Shown one piece after another: positions 23,275 to 33,819 of a stretch of 64,000 bases of DNA. Positions within the stretch are counted from its first letter, which is position 1, and each line of letters begins with the position of its first letter. The stretch covers positions 2,899,001 through 2,963,000 of the forward strand of contig JAMPIT010000511.1 of assembly GCA_026261815.1 (NCBI GenBank), in the 5' to 3' direction. Under the pieces are notes generated by a model. The model was not told where the DNA came from and ran no database searches. It worked only from the letters and a program-made list of their open reading frames with translations. The position numbers were made by a program, and so were the translations under genes. Source of the stretch: Monarcha castaneiventris obscurior. Lineage: Eukaryota; Chordata; Aves; Passeriformes; Monarchidae.

Positions 23275-24342
23275 ATTTTAGTTTTGATTTGTCTCAACAC
23301 TGGCTGTCAGTGGCACGTGGAGAAGGGTTGCACATGTGCCACGTGCAGGAGGAAGCCTTGTCTCTGGGAGACTTTGCCTGGCAACCACTTCCCATCTCAC
23401 ATGGGACAGGCAGTCAGCAGGGGAACACCAAAGAGACTGTACCCTCCAGAGAGGCTTCTCCAGTCAGATGGCAAAAGGTCTCCACCAAGGTACTGCAGTG
23501 GAAGGTTGGACTGGGCCAATGGTCTCCTGCCAGCTGGCAGAGGAGACAGGGGGCATAAAAAGTAACTGCACCACAAGCTCTGGGGGGCTTCTGAGACTTG
23601 CTTTTTGGCTGGGGGCTTTTTTGAGCGGGGCGGGGGGGGGGGGGGTGTGCTTTTGCGGCTTGGTGACTCTGGGTCTGGGAGCCTTTGAGTCTTGTGTTTT
23701 TGCTTTGCCTCCAGCCTGCCGAGCTTCTGTGCCTCTTTGCTCTGGCCCTAGCCTGCTTTTTGTCCTTTTTGCCCTGGCTCCAGTCTGCCTTTTGGCTCTT
23801 CTGCCCTCGCTGCCTCTTGCTCGCCCTTGTGTCTCTCCTGCCTCCCTGTGTCCCTGACCAACACCCTGCCGCTTCACCCGTGTTCCTGCCTGAGCCACCT
23901 GCGTCCAACCCTTCCCGCTCCCATCCAATCTGCAGCCGCCATTCCCGCCGAGACCCTGCCCAGGGTCCCACACCTCCTGCCCAAGAGGCCACTCACCTCC
24001 TGCCCAGTCATCCGTGGCTGCAGGAGCCGTCTGCAGGCAGGCAGTGGGTACACCCTCCGTAGTGTGGACTTCGATGGCACTCCCCAATCCACTGGTGGTA
24101 ACTCCTGCTTTTTCTCTCTGTCTCCCCTCTCTCTCTCTGTCCCCCGCCTCCATTCCTTTTCCATTTTCCTTCCTCCTCTGTCTTTTCTAGCCCTTTTTAG
24201 TAGGGTAAATTCTTTTTTGTTGTTGTTGTTTTCATTATCAATAAACGCTTTTCAGATACACTTTTGTCTCGGTTGACTTCACTTCGTTCCAGACCATCTA
24301 TTTTGAAGAGTTCCTCGCATTTCCCCACAGTGGAACGTGGCA
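23275..24342 (+). mobile_element. LTR-like segment replacing the miRNA cluster, unit 6
   Basis: Same segment and same breakpoints as in unit 4, including GGCATAAAAAG and the CAATAAACGC poly(A) signal. It has a run of about 15 G near 23633 and small deletions. Confidence 0.55.
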
Positions 24343-24441
24343 GGCTCCCTGCGGGGATACCCCCAGGGTCCGACCCTCTGGGGATGGGGGAGGCCCAGCC
24401 TCGCTCCAGCAGAGACAGCAACATCAAGACTTAATGAGAAT

Positions 24442-24453
24442 GAAAGTGAAACT
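24442..24453 (+). promoter_or_regulatory. ISRE of unit 6
   Basis: GAAAGTGAAACT, perfect ISRE, 433 bases upstream of the ATGG exon. This is the last ISRE that I see before the full ISG12 gene at 28421. Confidence 0.85.
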
Positions 24454-24874
24454 CAACTATCAAGCAATTTCTCATAAATTACCTGTCCCGACATTCCCTG
24501 TCAGGATCTTTCCTGCATCGCTTTGACCCTCAGAGCACAGTACACACAGCACAGCCTGGTGGCGTGGGTGTCTGGGGACAGCGCCCTTTCTCTGAGGGGG
24601 GACGATAACGGGGGGCTGCTCACCTCGCTGCACCGGCGGAGCAGCCACGGAGCCCTGGGCCGGGCAGGAGCCTGGGCGGAGGTTGAGGGGTCTCTGCTTC
24701 TGTGGGGTGGCCGGGGGCTCCTGGAGGGGAGAGGGGTGGCTGGGGGCGTTCGTGCAGGGCAGCAAAGCCCTGCCGGCCTCACCCGCTGCCCACGGAAGAA
24801 AGTTTTGTTCTCTTTCCCGGAAGGACCAGGCTCACAGAGGACCCTGCGCAGCTCTCGCTCCCCGCCAGCCTACC

Positions 24875-25241
24875 ATGGGTAAGTTGGGTGGCTCGTGGGG
24901 TGGGGGGCACGGGCCCTGCAAGGGGACAGCACGAGGGACACGGGCACTCTGTGCTTTGCTCCCTCTGCCCTCTCCTCCGGGCTGTGGGGGCAGCGGGGCC
25001 GTTCCCGTCGCCGTTCCCGGGCGTCTGCAGGGCTGAAGGAGGGTGGGGCTGGGAGAGCTGCTGCTGCCACCGGGCCCCTGCCCTGCCCTGCCCGGCACAG
25101 GGCGCTGGGCTCCAGCCGGGAGGAACTTTAGTGCCTACACTCCTGCCCTTCTGTCATTTTCCTTCTTAGGTTGGTTTCCACTTGTCATTGCATTCACCCT
25201 TGTACTCGTCCTTGGAATCATCATTGGAGCTACAATTGTAG
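24875..25241 (+). CDS. 5' exons of ISG12-family gene, unit 6
   Basis: Exon 1 is 24875-24878 (ATGG, donor GTAAG). Exon 2 is 25170-25241, 72 bases against 60 in the other units. It encodes WFPLVIAFTLVLVLGIIIGATIV in two parts: a new hydrophobic start WFPLVIAFTLVLV and the LGIIIGATIV end shared with copies 1-3. The donor GTGAGC is intact. No matching exon 3 follows before the array ends. Both exons are phase 1 at their 3' ends, so they can join in frame to the exons at 27080, 28421 or 28831. It may be the start of the full gene at 28421-29466, with exon 2 optional, or a truncated copy. Confidence 0.55.
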
Positions 25242-25653
25242 GTGAGCGTCTGTCACGGGCTGAGCAGCGCTCGGGCTCACTTTGGGAGCTGCCGAGAGGG
25301 AAGGGGCAGCACTGACCACTGCCTGGAATTCTGCCTGCACGCGCTGCTGCAGCCCTGCACACTGTTCCTCTCCTGCCGGCCATGGGCTGTCCCCGTCCCT
25401 TCACCCCTAGCCCTTGCTCCCCACTCTGGTTCCTCTGCTCCCCTGCCTGGTCTTGGGCTTCACCAGGGCCACTGGCCCCCACCCAGGATAGTTTCGTTAT
25501 AAACTATGTTTGATTCACCTTGTGCTGGTGGCAGGTGACAGACTGGGTTGATAAGTGCTGTGTGTCCCGTACTCTGCCCCATGTGTGTCCTCAGGGCTCA
25601 CCCCGCACTCAGCTGAGTTTCAGTCTCTGTATTCTCTGTATTTAATTACCTCA

Positions 25654-25659
25654 AATAAA
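25654..25659 (+). terminator. Candidate poly(A) signal after unit 6
   Basis: AATAAA in TCAAATAAATGCC. The sequence before it (about 25505-25575) recurs near 28070-28140, so this is a segment shared within the locus. Whether it ends a transcript of unit 6 is inference. Confidence 0.4.
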
Positions 25660-25936
25660 TGCCTTATGCAACAGTGTTGGTAAACAAGGCAGAACAGTAT
25701 TTCCCCAGCACTCTGTGCTTTGGCCTCTCCGGGCAGTGCCAGCAGCGTGTCCAGGGCCTGGGGTGGCCATGGGAGCAGGGTCCGGGCTCAGGGGTACCCT
25801 GTGTGGCCCTACTGCCTGCACTGCCCTGTGTGTGGGGCCACCCGATGGCAGCAGGGAGGTGAGGCCTGGGGGATCTGCTCCTCCTTGGGGTGCTCCCCCT
25901 GGCTAGGCGAGGCCTGCTGGGGGCCCTGGGTTGATT

Positions 25937-26034
25937 TCTCTTCCTCTTCCTCTTCCTCTTCCTCTTCCTCTTCCTCTTCCTCTTCCTCTTCCTCTTCCTC
26001 TTCCTCTTCCTCTTCCTCTTCCTCAGGACTCCTC
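25937..26034 (+). repeat. (TTCCTC)n hexanucleotide repeat, about 16 units
   Basis: Nearly perfect TTCCTC pyrimidine tract. It gives an artefactual poly-Ser frame on plus and poly-Glu on minus. Confidence 0.97.
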
Positions 26035-26053
26035 ACAACCACAGGGTCTGTCC

Positions 26054-26632
26054 TGTTGGCCATTGCGGTGCTTTGGGCTGGGGTAGAGTTCATGTTCCTC
26101 CCAGGGGCTGCTCTGGGGCTGTGTTTTGGGTTTGTGACGAACACGGGGTTGATGATACAGAGGTGTTTTGTTAGTGCTGAGCTTGCCCAGAGCCAAGGCC
26201 TTTCCTGCCCCTCACACGGCCATGCTGGGGAGGGATTTGGGGGTGTGTGGGAGGAGACATGGCAGGGACAGGTGACCCCAAGTGACCAATGGGGTATCCC
26301 ACACCATGTGACATAAAAGGAATGGACGAAGGAGGGAGGAGGGGACATTTGGAATTGATGGCGTTTCTCTTCCCGGGTCTCTGCTCCATGTGAAGGGGCC
26401 CTGGGCTCCTGGAGGTGCTGAGCACCTGCCTGCCCACGGGAAGCAGGGAATGAATTCCTGGGTTTGCTTCGCTTGCGTGCACGGCTTTTGCTTTCCCTAT
26501 TAAGCTGTTTATTTCAGCCCAGGAGTTTTCTGGCTTTTACCCTTCCATTCTCTCCCTGGTCCCGATGGGGGTGTGGGTGGGTAAGCGAGGGGCTGCGAGG
26601 TGCTTGGGGCTGGCTGGGGTTAAGCCGCGACA
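26054..26632 (+). mobile_element. Avian ERV solo LTR
   Basis: It begins TGTTGGCC and ends CCGCGACA. In order it has CCAAT (26286-26290), a TATA box in GACATAAAAGG (about 26310-26320), and an R/U5 part with GCTTTCCCTATTAAGCTG and GAGTTTTCTGGCTTTTACCC. Its end, GGCTGGGGTTAAGCCGCGACA, matches, from memory, the widespread avian ERV LTR ending TTAAACCACGACA. No retroviral internal sequence adjoins it. I see no clear target duplication, so ends may be a few bases off. Confidence 0.75.
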
Positions 26633-26910
26633 GCCACCAAGGCTCTGGGCTCTGGTTTGGCTGCCGTGCCGTGACCCCGCGGATCCACGCCGGGACCCTC
26701 GCAGTTGTCTGCCGTGACCCCGCACTCTGGACCCCCCGGTACCCCGGCTGGGACCCTCACCTCTGTCCCGTGCCCCCCTTGTTGTATCTGACCTCCCAAA
26801 TAAAGACTCACGCTCAGCCCTCTGCCTCCTGCCCGGGCGGGACGCGCCGGGCGCGGCTGGGACGGGGCAGCCCCGGGGCGGGCACCGGTCCCGTTCCAGT
26901 CCACTGGGCA

Positions 26911-26968
26911 CTGCGGGCAGGTGAGCAAGGCTGCGGGCAGGTGAGCAACGCTGCGGGCAGGTGAGCGG
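26911..26968 (+). repeat. 20-bp minisatellite, three copies
   Basis: CTGCGGGCAGGTGAGCAAGG repeated three times with small changes. Each copy contains CAG/GTGAGC, a strong splice-donor-like word. Confidence 0.85.
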
Positions 26969-27079
26969 CACGGACAGCGCTGCTCCCTTTCCTTTTCCAC
27001 CTTCCCTGTCCTCTTCCTCTTCGTTTTCCTTTTCTTCTTCCTCTTCTCCCTCCTGCCCTCCTGCCTTTTTCTCTCTTAG

Positions 27080-27673
27080 ATGTGAGACGCAGAGGCGAAG
27101 GGGCTGCCACTGGAGCAGCTGCCCAAAAAGGTAAATCTCTGGCACTTGGGTTCACTGCCTGGTCCCAGCCCCGTTAGGGACCGGGCCAGGCTGGGAGCTG
27201 CGAGTGCTGGGGCCAGGGAGACTCAGGGTGCTGCTGTGAGGGAGGGGCAGCATTGACCTGGAGCTGCAGGTTTCTCTCTTGGTGCCAAAATTGGGCTGAC
27301 ATCTATCCTACTGTCACTCGGTGCAGCAGACTCTGCTAAGATGTCCGAGAAGAAGCTAGCTCTGGATGAGGAACCCAAAAAGGAGACAATTTCAGATGAG
27401 GAATCTGGGGAGGAGACAACTCCTGGTGATGAACCCAAGAAGGAGACCATTTCAGATGAGGAATCTGGGGATGAGAATCCTCATGATGAACCCAAGGATG
27501 AGGCTGGTCCAGGTAAAGTCCAGGGGAAGTTTAGGTTAGACATCAGGAAAAAATTCTTCACTGGAAGAGTGATTGGGCACTGGAATCATCTGCCCGGGGA
27601 GAGGGTGGAGTCACCATCCCTGGACGTGTTTAAAAAAAGACTGAAATGGCACTCAGTGTCATGGTTTAGTTGA
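27080..27673 (+). pseudogene. Broken ISG12-family copy with CR1-derived tail
   Basis: A 51-base exon at 27080-27130 (AG acceptor, GTAAAT donor, phase 1-1, encoding DVRRRGEGAATGAAAQK) matches in place and length the 51-base exon at 28421-28471 of the full gene. After a shortened intron, sequence homologous to the last ISG12 exon follows (GCAGGTTTCTCTCTTGG, about 27266), but its acceptor is gone and an in-frame TGA lies just upstream. The exon carrying most of the domain is deleted. A downstream AG at 27325-27326 would open a frame of acidic repeats ([15 protein letters not shown] twice). That frame runs through a CR1 insertion to a stop at 27671-27673. The poly(A) signal is lost (GCAAAAG). It is most likely a pseudogene, though the frame is open for 115 codons. 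Confidence 0.6.
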
Positions 27674-27752
27674 TGAGGAGGTGTTCGGTCACAGGTTGGA
27701 CTTGATAGTCTCAAAGGTCTTTTCCAAACTAGTTCATTCTGTGATTCTGTGT
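27516..27752 (+). mobile_element. CR1 LINE 3' end inside ISG12 copy
   Basis: It matches the CR1 3' end in order: TTTAGGTTAGACATCAGG, an ATTCTTCACTGGAAGAGTG motif, GTGGAGTCACCATCCCTGGA, GGTTGGACTTGATAGTCTC and the terminal ATTCTGTGATTCTGTG repeat. It separates GAGGCTGGTCCAG from CCCAAGAGAAGCCAAGC, which are close neighbours in the gene at 29519. Confidence 0.88.
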
Positions 27753-28420
27753 GACTTCCCAAGAGAAGCCAAGCATATGCCTGATCCCAAGATCTCTGAC
27801 AGGCAGCCTGGTAGGCACTGGGAAGCCCCAGCAGCTTGGCCACCCTCTTAAGAGCTGGGGATGTGCTGGAGCAATGAGTGCCCTGAAAGCAAAAGTGCAT
27901 TGCAGGTGGTGGTGGGTGTGCAGTTGGGGCCCCGGTACCTGCCAAGCACCTTGGGATTTGCCATGCTCCAGGAAGGGATTGCAGCAGGCAGTGTTTCCAG
28001 CCCTGCTACCTCTCCCCCTACACAGGGAGGAGCTGGCAAGGCAGTGGGTGTGTTGGTTATGGCCTGTGTTTGATTGATCTTGTGCTGGTGGCAGGTGACA
28101 GATGGCTGATATGTGCCATGTGTCCCGCGCTGTTCCGGGTTGGTGGGTGTGGTAGGCAGGGCAGGGTGGGTGGGCACCCCGGGGTGTGCCCCTTATCCCT
28201 TTTCCTCCCAGCCTGGGGGGGCAGTGGGACCCACCCCACCAGTGGCCTCTTCCCAGGGGTTTTCAGGGGCCAGGGGCAGATGAAGGCAGGGGGAGGCTGG
28301 AGGAGCTGCTGCTGGCACTGGGACCCTGCTCTGCCTGGCACAGGGTGCTCAGCACTGCTCAGGGGAGCTTTACTGTCCATGCTCCTGTCCTTCCTACCCT
28401 CCTGCCATTTTCCTTCTCAG

Positions 28421-29466
28421 GGAAGAAACGGAATGTCATTAGACCTGCCATTGGAGCCGCAGTGGGAGCAGGTGAGGGTCTGGCACTGGATGAGCAGCGC
28501 TCGGGTTCACTGCCCGGTCCCAGCCCTCGTGGTCCTGAGGACTGGACTGAGCTGGGGCTGCAAGTACCAGGGCTGGGGAGAATTGGGGTGCAGGCAGAGT
28601 GGAGGAGGGGCAGCACTGGCCGCTGCCTGGAATTCTGCCTGCACGTGCTGCTGCAGCCCTGCACACTGTTCCTCTCCTGCCGGCCATGGGCTGTCCCCGT
28701 CCCTGCACCCCCAGCCCTCACTCCCCACTCTGGTCCCTGGGTCCTTTTGGGGAGGCCGGTTCTGGTGCTGGTGGCAGGGGGAGAAGTGGGTCACAGAGAG
28801 CACCCTAACGCTGCTCTGTCCTCCCTGCAGGAGTGGCCCTGGTTGGCATCCCGGTGTGCATCGGCGCACTGGGGTTCACAGGAGCCGGCATCGCCGCTGG
28901 CTCCATCGCTGCCAAGATGATGTCGGCAGCTGCCATCGCCAACGGCGGCGGAGTGGCCGCCGGCAGCACCGTGGCTGTGCTGCAGTCGATCGGTGAGTGG
29001 GGAGGGCAGGGGAGCTGGGCTGCCCTGGCTTCGTCTCCATGGGAGGGAACACAGGGTTGTACCCTGGGCTTGCTCTAGAGCCAAACCAGCCCTGTAACTC
29101 CTCACTGGTCTGAATTGCCCCAAACTCTCCAGGTTCTCCCTGCCCAGGAGGAGTCCTTGGCTGTCTGTGCCCAGTGCTGGGTCCCTCAGCAGGCAGCCTC
29201 GATGCTCCTGGGACTTCACACTGTGATCTGTCTTTGCAGGAGCTGCAGGTTTCTCTGTTGGTGCCAAAATTGGGCTGACATCTGCCCTGAGCGCAGTTGG
29301 TGGAGCAAGCGGTGCCTTGCTGTCCAGGCGGAAGGAACCTCCAAGTGACAAATCCAAGGATAAAAATCCAGGTGACAAACCCAAGGATAAAAATCCAGGT
29401 GACAAACCAAAGGATAAAAATCCAGGTGACAAACCCAAGGATAAAAATCCAAGTGACAAACCCTAG
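28421..29466 (+). CDS. Full ISG12 family gene (IFI6/IFI27-like)
   Basis: Exons are 28421-28471, 28831-28992 and 29240-29466 (TAG), all phase 1 at their joins. With an ATGG first exon the product is 147 residues. Exon 1 here encodes [17 protein letters not shown]. The middle exon carries the ISG12 signature with [17 protein letters not shown] and [13 protein letters not shown]. The last begins [11 protein letters not shown] and ends in a tail of DKPKDKNPG repeats. ISG12 proteins are interferon-induced, very hydrophobic, and sit in mitochondrial, ER or nuclear membranes, where they affect apoptosis and antiviral defence. I cannot find an ATGG exon or ISRE between 25242 and 28420, so its start probably lies in unit 6 (24875). 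Human synteny with ZMYM4 favours IFI6, but I do not assign a symbol. Confidence 0.85.
29347..29463 (+). repeat. Coding 27-bp repeat (DKPKDKNPG tail)
   Basis: A little over four copies of a 27-base unit, GACAAACCCAAGGATAAAAATCCAGGT with small changes (written here as one unit in two parts: GACAAACCCAAGG and ATAAAAATCCAGGT), encoding DKPKDKNPG. It gives a lysine/aspartate-rich hydrophilic C-terminus, unlike mammalian ISG12 proteins, which end near the hydrophobic domain. Confidence 0.9.
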
Positions 29467-29657
29467 AAAAAATAACTCAGATGACAAACATGAGGAGGAG
29501 ACAACTCCAGACGTGGAACCCAAGAGAAGCCAAGCAGATGCCTGATCCCAAGGCCTTACCATGCATGATGGCAGGTGCTGAGAAACCCCCACTGACCCCT
29601 CAGAGGCTCTCCTTTTAAAAGCTTTGGATTCTCCTGAGCAACGAGTGCCCTGAAGCC

Positions 29658-29663
29658 AATAAA
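29658..29663 (+). terminator. Poly(A) signal of the full ISG12 gene
   Basis: AATAAA in GCCAATAAAGGTGC, 192 bases after the stop codon, aligned with the AATAAAAGTGC of copies 3-5. Confidence 0.85.
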
Positions 29664-30214
29664 GGTGCTTTGCCTGCAGCAGAGGTGGTGTTTCTGTGTC
29701 GCTGCAGCTCTTGGGTGATGGTGGCATTAGAGGGTGACAGAGCACAGGGGATGTTCAGTCCCCAGGACTGACCCGCTCGCTGATGGGTGCCACCAGTTCC
29801 CCTGCACTCGGCTGGGGGGAGGTGCATAGTTACTGCCCATGCCAGAGGAACAAAACCGAGTGTGAGTGGGAACACCACGTGGGAACCACCAGGTCTTTCT
29901 GTGCAGGTGATCAGCTGCAATTTTAACGGCAGCTTAAAAACAACTGAGCCCTCCCTGTTTGAAATCTCTGAGATTCTGCTCTTAAACTTAGATTCCAACA
30001 TCATACAGGAAAGGAGGATGCAGTCTTTTATTAAGGTTAAAGGTTTTTAATCACTTTTCCAGAATACAGATATGATTGAAACAAAAACTATTTTGAAGGG
30101 TCTCAAGAATTCACTTATTAATACCATACATTGAACTCTATAAATTCTCATATAAGAAATGTCTGTTTAATATAGGTTATGATGCACTGGTGACCTAGTT
30201 ACATCTTCTGAAGT

Positions 30215-30420
30215 AACACTTTGCAGTTATATAGCACCTTTCATCACGGGGCTGCAAAGCATCCTATGGAATTCTGCCTCATAATGCCCAAACGAGGTAG
30301 GAAAGTCTGGCCAATTTACAGAGGGTACAACCGAGGTACAGACTGGAAGGGACAAGACACGAGGTGTCACCGATCCAACAGGACTGATGGGAAGTGTGCG
30401 CTGGGGCTGGGGGATGAGTT
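30215..30420 (+). repeat. Ancient SINE-like relic
   Basis: GTTATATAGCACCTTTCATC, then GGCTGCAAAGCATCC, then CGAGGTAGGAAAGT, then a degraded CAATTTACAGAGGG and GAGGTACAGAC. These follow, in order, the pattern of old amniote interspersed repeats (tatagcacctttcatc ... gaggtaggaaag ... tttacagatgggg). The subfamily cannot be named by eye. Confidence 0.45.
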
Positions 30421-32474
30421 GGTGGCTTAGCTGGGGAGAAAGATCAGGGGCCATCACCCTCATCCTTCTCTCCAAAGCTGCAGCCTGGCTCCCAGCAGGT
30501 CAAAAAGACCTTTTCAAATTGCTCTGGCTGTTTGTTTTATAAATATGCAGAAGAGAGGATAAAAAGCCCAGGACTCGCGGGCCCAAGCCCCTTTGTTGAC
30601 TTATCCAAAGGCTGACTAATAATCAAAACAACCAAGCTGGGGTGTGTGGCTTGTGCTGCCCACATCCACTTGGATCTGCCAAGATTAAAACCATGTCCTT
30701 GGGATTCATTTTGAGATTTGGGGTATAAAGCTCTGTCCAACTTCACTGTTTCATTGTCATAAATTCCCTTCTCCCACCCAGCAGGTGAAAGTCAGGTATC
30801 CCAGGTCTTGTTTCTTTAATAAAAACTGAATCTCTGCTGAAAATCCATCAGCTTAGGGAATGTGATCTCCAGTGGACATTTCAGTTCTGTTGCTAGAGGA
30901 AGCAAGCTGCCCTTTATTCCTTTGAGCCTTTATGACTTTAAAAACCATTCTGCAACTGTGCAACACTCCCTGGAGCAGAGCCAGCACCAGTGCCAGTGGC
31001 TGAGCATCAAGGACCTCCTCAGTGAGATGTTTTGAATATAAAACCATGAACCTTAGGGACTTAATATTTATATTAATGTTTTGTCATGTACCATCAATTA
31101 CCTGCCTGCCCAAAGCACCTTCCCAGCCTTGCAACAGCTCTTCTGCCACTTGCTCTTCCTGGCATGTCCAAAATTGTTCCCTCAGAAAGCACAACACAAC
31201 AGAAAACTTCTGGAATGCTTATTGAGATTGTGGTGGGGGAACTGAAGATAAAAAGGCAAGTTCTTACAGCTCTGCTGCTGGAAGAAGTTTGTGTCAGTGG
31301 TCAGACTAAATGAGTGATTTCATCCTTAGTTTAAAAAAAATCCACCTAAAAAAGGACTGGGGTCAACTTCATAACAAACCAATAATATTGTGCAAAACCA
31401 TTTGACCCCCTCATTGTTTCCAAGGCAATTGTTTCTTCCTGGGGAAGATGCAAAAGCAGAGTCAGTCCCACCTGCCCAACTCTGTGGCCGTGGTGCTGGA
31501 CCAAAGGGATTTCCCTGGAGCAGCTGAGCCCTGTAAGGCAAAGGAGAGGATCCTGTGGGGACTCCTCTGTTACATCACCCGCTGCAGGTGTGAAGCTCTG
31601 AAACATGAAACAAGACCTGCAGCTCTCAGAGGCACAACACACCCATTTCAGTGCTCCCCAAAGCCCTTCTAGCCTTTCTCCTCAGCAATGGCCTGTGATT
31701 TTTACACACTTTTGGTGCTCATACACAGGTACAAAAAAACCCCCAACAGTTAATGCTCGGGAGCTCAACTGCTCAAAACTTATTTCTTACTTATCATCTT
31801 ACAAGGCTGATGATGCTATAGGGGAAGTATTGCCAGGGAGCAGCTCCTTAATGAAGACAGTAAATCTTAGTTTTGCCTCTGGAATGTTTAAAATGGATAA
31901 CAGGTCAAGGAAGAATGGGGAGGAACCTGTTGTGCTTAGGGGAGCAAAGCTCCAGCCATGCCAGGTGGTTACGAGCACGGTAAGCATTCAGTGCACGAGC
32001 ACTTGTTCTGGGTTCTTTGGTTGTTAAGGCAACAGTGAAACTACTGCTCAAGGGACTGGGGAGTTACTGAGATTGTTACCAAAAAAACCAATGATTTTAT
32101 TGCACATTTCTCTGAGTCACCTCTGTGAGCCCTGGCACTGTACCAGCAGCACACCTGCAGACACGTGATGAGGGACTTTGCTGCTCTTTTAAGTCTCCGA
32201 GGAGTTGGAAACTATTCCAGAGAAATCCTGGGGTGTTTTTTTAGCAGTAGTTGGCAGAATAATTCCCAAGGTAATTTAACTTCCTTTTGCACATAATTCT
32301 GTGGTTTCCAGTGTGCTCCCAGTTCCCTTCTTTAGTAAACTGAAGCCAGGATGGAGCAGCAGGTTTGCATCGAACACCTCCTGCACTGGGACCTGCTGGC
32401 ACCCTGGTAGCAGAAAGTTTTTTATTTTTCTTTCTCACACCCATCTTTATTGCTCCTCTGTCCACACTGAGACT

Positions 32475-32602
32475 ACAGTATAAGAAAAGACTGGATGAGG
32501 CACTCAGTGCCATGGTCTGGTTGACAAGCTGGTGTTGGGGTCTCAGGGTGGACTCGATGATCTCAGAGGTCTTTTCCAGCCCAGTTATCTCTGTGATTTT
32601 GC
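32475..32602 (+). mobile_element. CR1 LINE 3' fragment
   Basis: AAAGACTGGATGAGGCACTC, GTGCCATGGTCTGGTTGAC, GGACTCGATGATCTCAGAGG and TCTTTTCCAGCCCAG are the usual CR1 3' end words in order. Confidence 0.85.
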
Positions 32603-33819
32603 AGGACACAGCATGATTTTTCTGTTTAAAAGAATATCTCAATAAACTTTGGTGGTGTGCTCAGCAACTGAGTCAGAAATGTTGATTACAAACAAGTTTA
32701 TGTTCAGAACTTTGAGCTTGTGTGTATAACTTACAGATACATTTTAATCCTTCAAGGTTAACCTTCTTGTGCGTCAGCGTGAACTTGAGCTGGACTGACA
32801 AGAAATCCCTCAAGAGGCAAAAACAGCCCAGGCAGGCCCTGGAAAAAGCAGATCATTGCCAAAGGGCCTCCAAGCAGAAGTGAAATTGAAACTAAAACTA
32901 CTTACTGTGTTAATTATTACCATGGAACTGCAATGAAATGTTTCTCACATCACAGCCACCAAGTCAAAGGAGTTTCCACAATGTTTAACAACTTTGCTTT
33001 CAGCCAGTGAAAGTTAAAGGGATTTCGCTTTCCTTGCTGAGAGAATCTGAAAGGCAAATATCTTTTGTTCTAAGTGCCTGCAAAAAATTAACTTCAGTGA
33101 AAGTGTTCCCAGACAAGAAACAGTGAGGATGCTCAGAGAAAGAAAAGTGTTTCTCATAAGGTACAAACATCCTACATTATTCTATGGGAATATTTCTGTT
33201 AATGTCTATTAAGGAACACTCAGCTGTGGGATTGCTTTTCACACCATCCCCACCCAAGGAAAGGCTACCCTCCCTGCTGCCTTGCTCATTCCCAGGGGCA
33301 TCAGGGAAGGAGGGAGCAGGCAAGGACATCGTGCTGCACCCCCAGCAGCTGCCCAGGAGACACAGGAATTCCTGGAGCCTCCCCTGTGCTACGGATGCCG
33401 AGGTCCTGGGCACACCTGTGTGCAGCAGATACACCTCGGACCTTTTTAATCCCCTACAAACGGATCTTTCCAGAATAATTTTGTTTTCCCTGAACCTTCC
33501 CAATCCAAACCACTCTGCCTGCAATTTCACAATTTAGTGTAACAACGGGGAGAGGCAGGTTGGTGTTCAAGGAGCAAGAACTGAGCCTGATGGAGCATCC
33601 CTGAGCCTCCAAGTGCCAGGGAGTGGCCAAAACATCTCCCCTGGGAATGCCAGGCCATGCAGAAAGCAGAACCTTTGCTCAGAAATGACAGACACAGATG
33701 AGCTTTGGTCAGACAGAATCAGGGGCAGGTTTTACTTTTCACATAATTTTCTGTATTAAAAAATACATCAGTGAAATCTGTTACAGGCAGGGACAGGACT
33801 ACCGAGTACACAACGTCAA

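Larger units (their letters stand above)
22340..25430 (+). repeat. Tandem unit 6 (full LTR type; 3' part missing)
   Basis: It starts like units 4 and 5 and follows them through the LTR-like segment, ISRE, exon 1, intron 1 and exon 2, then loses similarity within intron 2 near 25430. Exons 3 and 4 of the mini gene are not found after it, so this is the right edge of the regular array. Confidence 0.88.
29664..33819. other. Intergenic region between ISG12 locus and ZMYM4
   Basis: No convincing exons on either strand. AT content rises sharply compared with the array. It contains an ancient SINE-like relic and a CR1 end (listed separately). Open frames are short and unremarkable. Confidence 0.7.

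Noticed and set aside
25720..26316. 198-codon frame with poly-Ser then a hydrophobic segment, considered as an ISG12 exon
   Set aside because: The Ser run is the TTCCTC repeat and the hydrophobic part lies in the ERV LTR, with no good donor site.
26464..26964. 166-codon frame in and after the ERV LTR
   Set aside because: It starts in the LTR R/U5 and runs through a minisatellite, with no family resemblance.
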